Assembly (NCBI GenBank): GCA_046728075.1
Contig: JBKPDV010000220.1
Coordinates: 1-5,608 of the forward strand
Direction of reading: 5' to 3'
Source: JBKPDV01 sp046728075
GTDB lineage: Bacteria > Acidobacteriota > Thermoanaerobaculia > UBA5066 > Gp7-AA6
DNA length: 5,608 bases
The position numbers and the translations under genes were made by a program. The notes below the pieces were generated by a model. That model was not told the origin of the DNA and made no database searches. It saw nothing but the letters and a program-made list of their open reading frames with translations. The first letter of the stretch is position 1. Every line of letters starts with the position of its first letter. Below are positions 4,296 to 5,608 of this stretch, piece after piece.

Positions 4296-5591
4296 CTGAA
4301 TCGATCGACCCCGGCAGCCCTCTTGCTCGCGGTCACCGCGGCTCTCGCGGCCTGCCAGGAGAATCCGGTGACGGGCAAGAAGCAGCTCGTGCTGATCTCG
4401 CAAGAGCAGGAGATCGAGCAGGGCAACCAGATCTATCCGGTCGCGACACAGCTCTCGCACGGAGAGACGCCTCATCCGGAGACCCAGAGCTTCGTGCAGA
4501 AGGTCGGCGGCGGTCTCGCGCGACTGTGCGAGCGTCCCGATCTGCCCTGGCAATTCAACGTCGTGGACCACAACGACCCCAACGCCTATTCGCTGCCGGG
4601 CGGCAAGGTCTCCTTCACGCGCGGTCTCCTTTCGCGCCTCGAGTCCGAGGATCAGGTGGCGGCGGTCCTCGGCCACGAGATCGGCCACGTCGCCGCCCGC
4701 CACGCCGTGTCCGCCGCAAGCAAGCAGGCCCTGATCGGCCTCGTGCTCAACGTCAGCGGGTCGGTGCTGCAGGGCCGCGGCAACCGCGGCCCGGGCGCGA
4801 TCCTGATGGCCGAGCGGGCAGGGGCGGCTCTGCTTGTGACCAAGTACTCCCGCGATCAGGAGCGTCAGGCCGATGAGCTCGGGATGAAGTACATGGCCGC
4901 GGCCGGCTACAACCCCAAGGCGTTCCTGGAAGTCATGCAGATCCTGGAGCGGGCTCAGGAGCGCGAGCCGTCGCGGGTCGAGGTCCTCTTCGCGTCGCAC
5001 CCGTTGACCTCCGAGCGGATCGCGACGGCGCAGCAGCGGCTGGCATCCGGGTACGCCGAAGAGCAGAAGAGAGCGGTCCGAGTGGCGGATTTCGAGCCTG
5101 CGATCGCGCCGATCCGCGCGGAAGTCCCCGCCTTTGCGCTCGCCGACGAGGCCCAGAAGCTCGTCGGGCAAGATGAAACGGCCGCTGCCGCGTCGCGCCT
5201 CGAGCGCTCGGTCGCCATGGTGCCGGAGTCGCCCATCTTGAACGCGCTCTGGTCGGACTCCTTGTACGACCTCGATCAGTACAGAGAGTCCGAGCGGATC
5301 TCCGCGCGGGCGCCGAACCTCTACTACGGGCGTCTCGTCAACGGCGCCGCGAACTGGAGGCTCAAGAATGACCGCGAGGCGCTCGCCTCCCTCGAGGTGG
5401 CCGAGAAGCTCGTTCCGGGAACCGCGCTCGTGGCCTACTTCCGGGGCCGCGCCGAAGAGGATCTCGGAGACCGCGACGCGGCGGCAGCGGACTATGTGAA
5501 AGTCGCGAAGGCCACGCAGGGACAGGGCCCCTACGGCGAGTACGCGGTGACCCGCCTCCGCGAGTGGGGATATCTGAAGGAGGGACCCTGA
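4296..5591 (+). CDS. M48-family zinc metalloprotease lipoprotein, BepA/YfgC-like
   Basis: The product is 431 residues if started at CTG 4296. Residues 1-19 form a lipoprotein signal peptide with a clean lipobox LAAC at Cys20, followed by NPVTGKKQL, common in such M48 lipoproteins. The protease domain runs to about 260 and includes NAYSLPGGKV (96-105), the zinc motif HEIGH (His127, Glu128, His131), the third ligand Glu189 in ERQAD with Asp193, and SHPLTSERI with His235. The spacing of His235 fits the extra zinc-binding His of E. coli BepA (His246, recalled), thought to keep the enzyme switched off. Residues from about 279 onward are Ala-rich amphipathic helices that look like degenerate TPR repeats, as in BepA, which handles misassembled outer-membrane proteins. 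A similar quality-control role at the inner face of the outer membrane is likely but inferred. It is transcribed away from the DUF5996 cluster. Confidence 0.93.
   Translation: MNRSTPAALLLAVTAALAACQENPVTGKKQLVLISQEQEIEQGNQIYPVATQLSHGETPHPETQSFVQKVGGGLARLCERPDLPWQFNVVDHNDPNAYSLPGGKVSFTRGLLSRLESEDQVAAVLGHEIGHVAARHAVSAASKQALIGLVLNVSGSVLQGRGNRGPGAILMAERAGAALLVTKYSRDQERQADELGMKYMAAAGYNPKAFLEVMQILERAQEREPSRVEVLFASHPLTSERIATAQQRLASGYAEEQKRAVRVADFEPAIAPIRAEVPAFALADEAQKLVGQDETAAAASRLERSVAMVPESPILNALWSDSLYDLDQYRESERISARAPNLYYGRLVNGAANWRLKNDREALASLEVAEKLVPGTALVAYFRGRAEEDLGDRDAAAADYVKVAKATQGQGPYGEYAVTRLREWGYLKEGP
5109..5588 (+). other. C-terminal TPR-like helical region of the M48 protein
   Basis: Roughly residues 272-431. 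Paired helices such as EAQKLVGQDETAAAASRLER, the segment NALWSDSLYDLDQYRESERI, and the pair around NGAANWRLKNDREALASLEV and YFRGRAEEDLGDRDAAAADY fit the 34-residue helix-turn-helix rhythm of TPRs, with the A-x-Y/A-x-A pattern only partly kept. In BepA the equivalent region docks to partner proteins. Confidence 0.6.
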
Positions 5592-5608
5592 GGCGGAGAC
5601 CTCGAGCT

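Noticed and set aside
4190..5171. In-frame extension of the DUF5996 reading frame by 327 codons upstream
   Set aside because: The extension is antisense to the M48 gene, is Arg/Leu/Gly-rich shadow sequence, and DUF5996 homology begins near ATG 4190.

Overview
The window is GC-rich bacterial chromosome, with G or C at most third codon positions and almost no spacer DNA. This composition, the short operon of DinB/VOC/TMEM175 types, and an M48 lipoprotein with a C-terminal helical domain suggest a soil or environmental bacterium, perhaps Acidobacteriota. That placement is an impression, since no rRNA or marker gene is present. I see no insertion sequence, tRNA, CRISPR array, phage gene or attachment site.

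Layout, left to right: (1) the C-terminal end of an unrecognised plus-strand protein cut by the left edge (2-310); (2) a 131-bp spacer; (3) a plus-strand exported, probably lipid-anchored protein with a Pro-rich linker, a small beta-rich domain and an Asp/Ser plus RGG low-complexity stretch (442-1113); (4) five minus-strand genes packed like an operon, transcribed from about 4190 to 1110: DUF5996 protein, TMEM175-type potassium channel, DinB-family four-helix protein, conserved protein of unknown function, VOC (glyoxalase-fold) protein; (5) a divergent intergenic region of about 105 bp (4191-4295); (6) a plus-strand M48 zinc-metalloprotease lipoprotein resembling BepA/YfgC (4296-5591).

Gaps inside the minus-strand cluster are 18 bp, 27 bp, a 1-bp overlap (TAATG) and 13 bp, so the five products are probably co-transcribed. 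Two are fully uncharacterised families (DUF5996 and the 197-residue protein). DinB and VOC are folds often used in thiol-dependent or metal-dependent detoxification, but both copies here lack a canonical metal ligand. The cluster meets the upstream plus-strand gene tail to tail, with both stop codons inside one CTAG palindrome. The M48 protein and the small lipoprotein are probably envelope proteins with no evident link to the cluster.

No clearly new system stands out. The points most worth a second look are the probable CTG start of the protease, the possibly leaderless start of the DUF5996 gene, the loss of a metal-binding His in DinB, the RGG/Asp-Ser insertion in the lipoprotein, and the translationally coupled DinB/unknown-protein pair.
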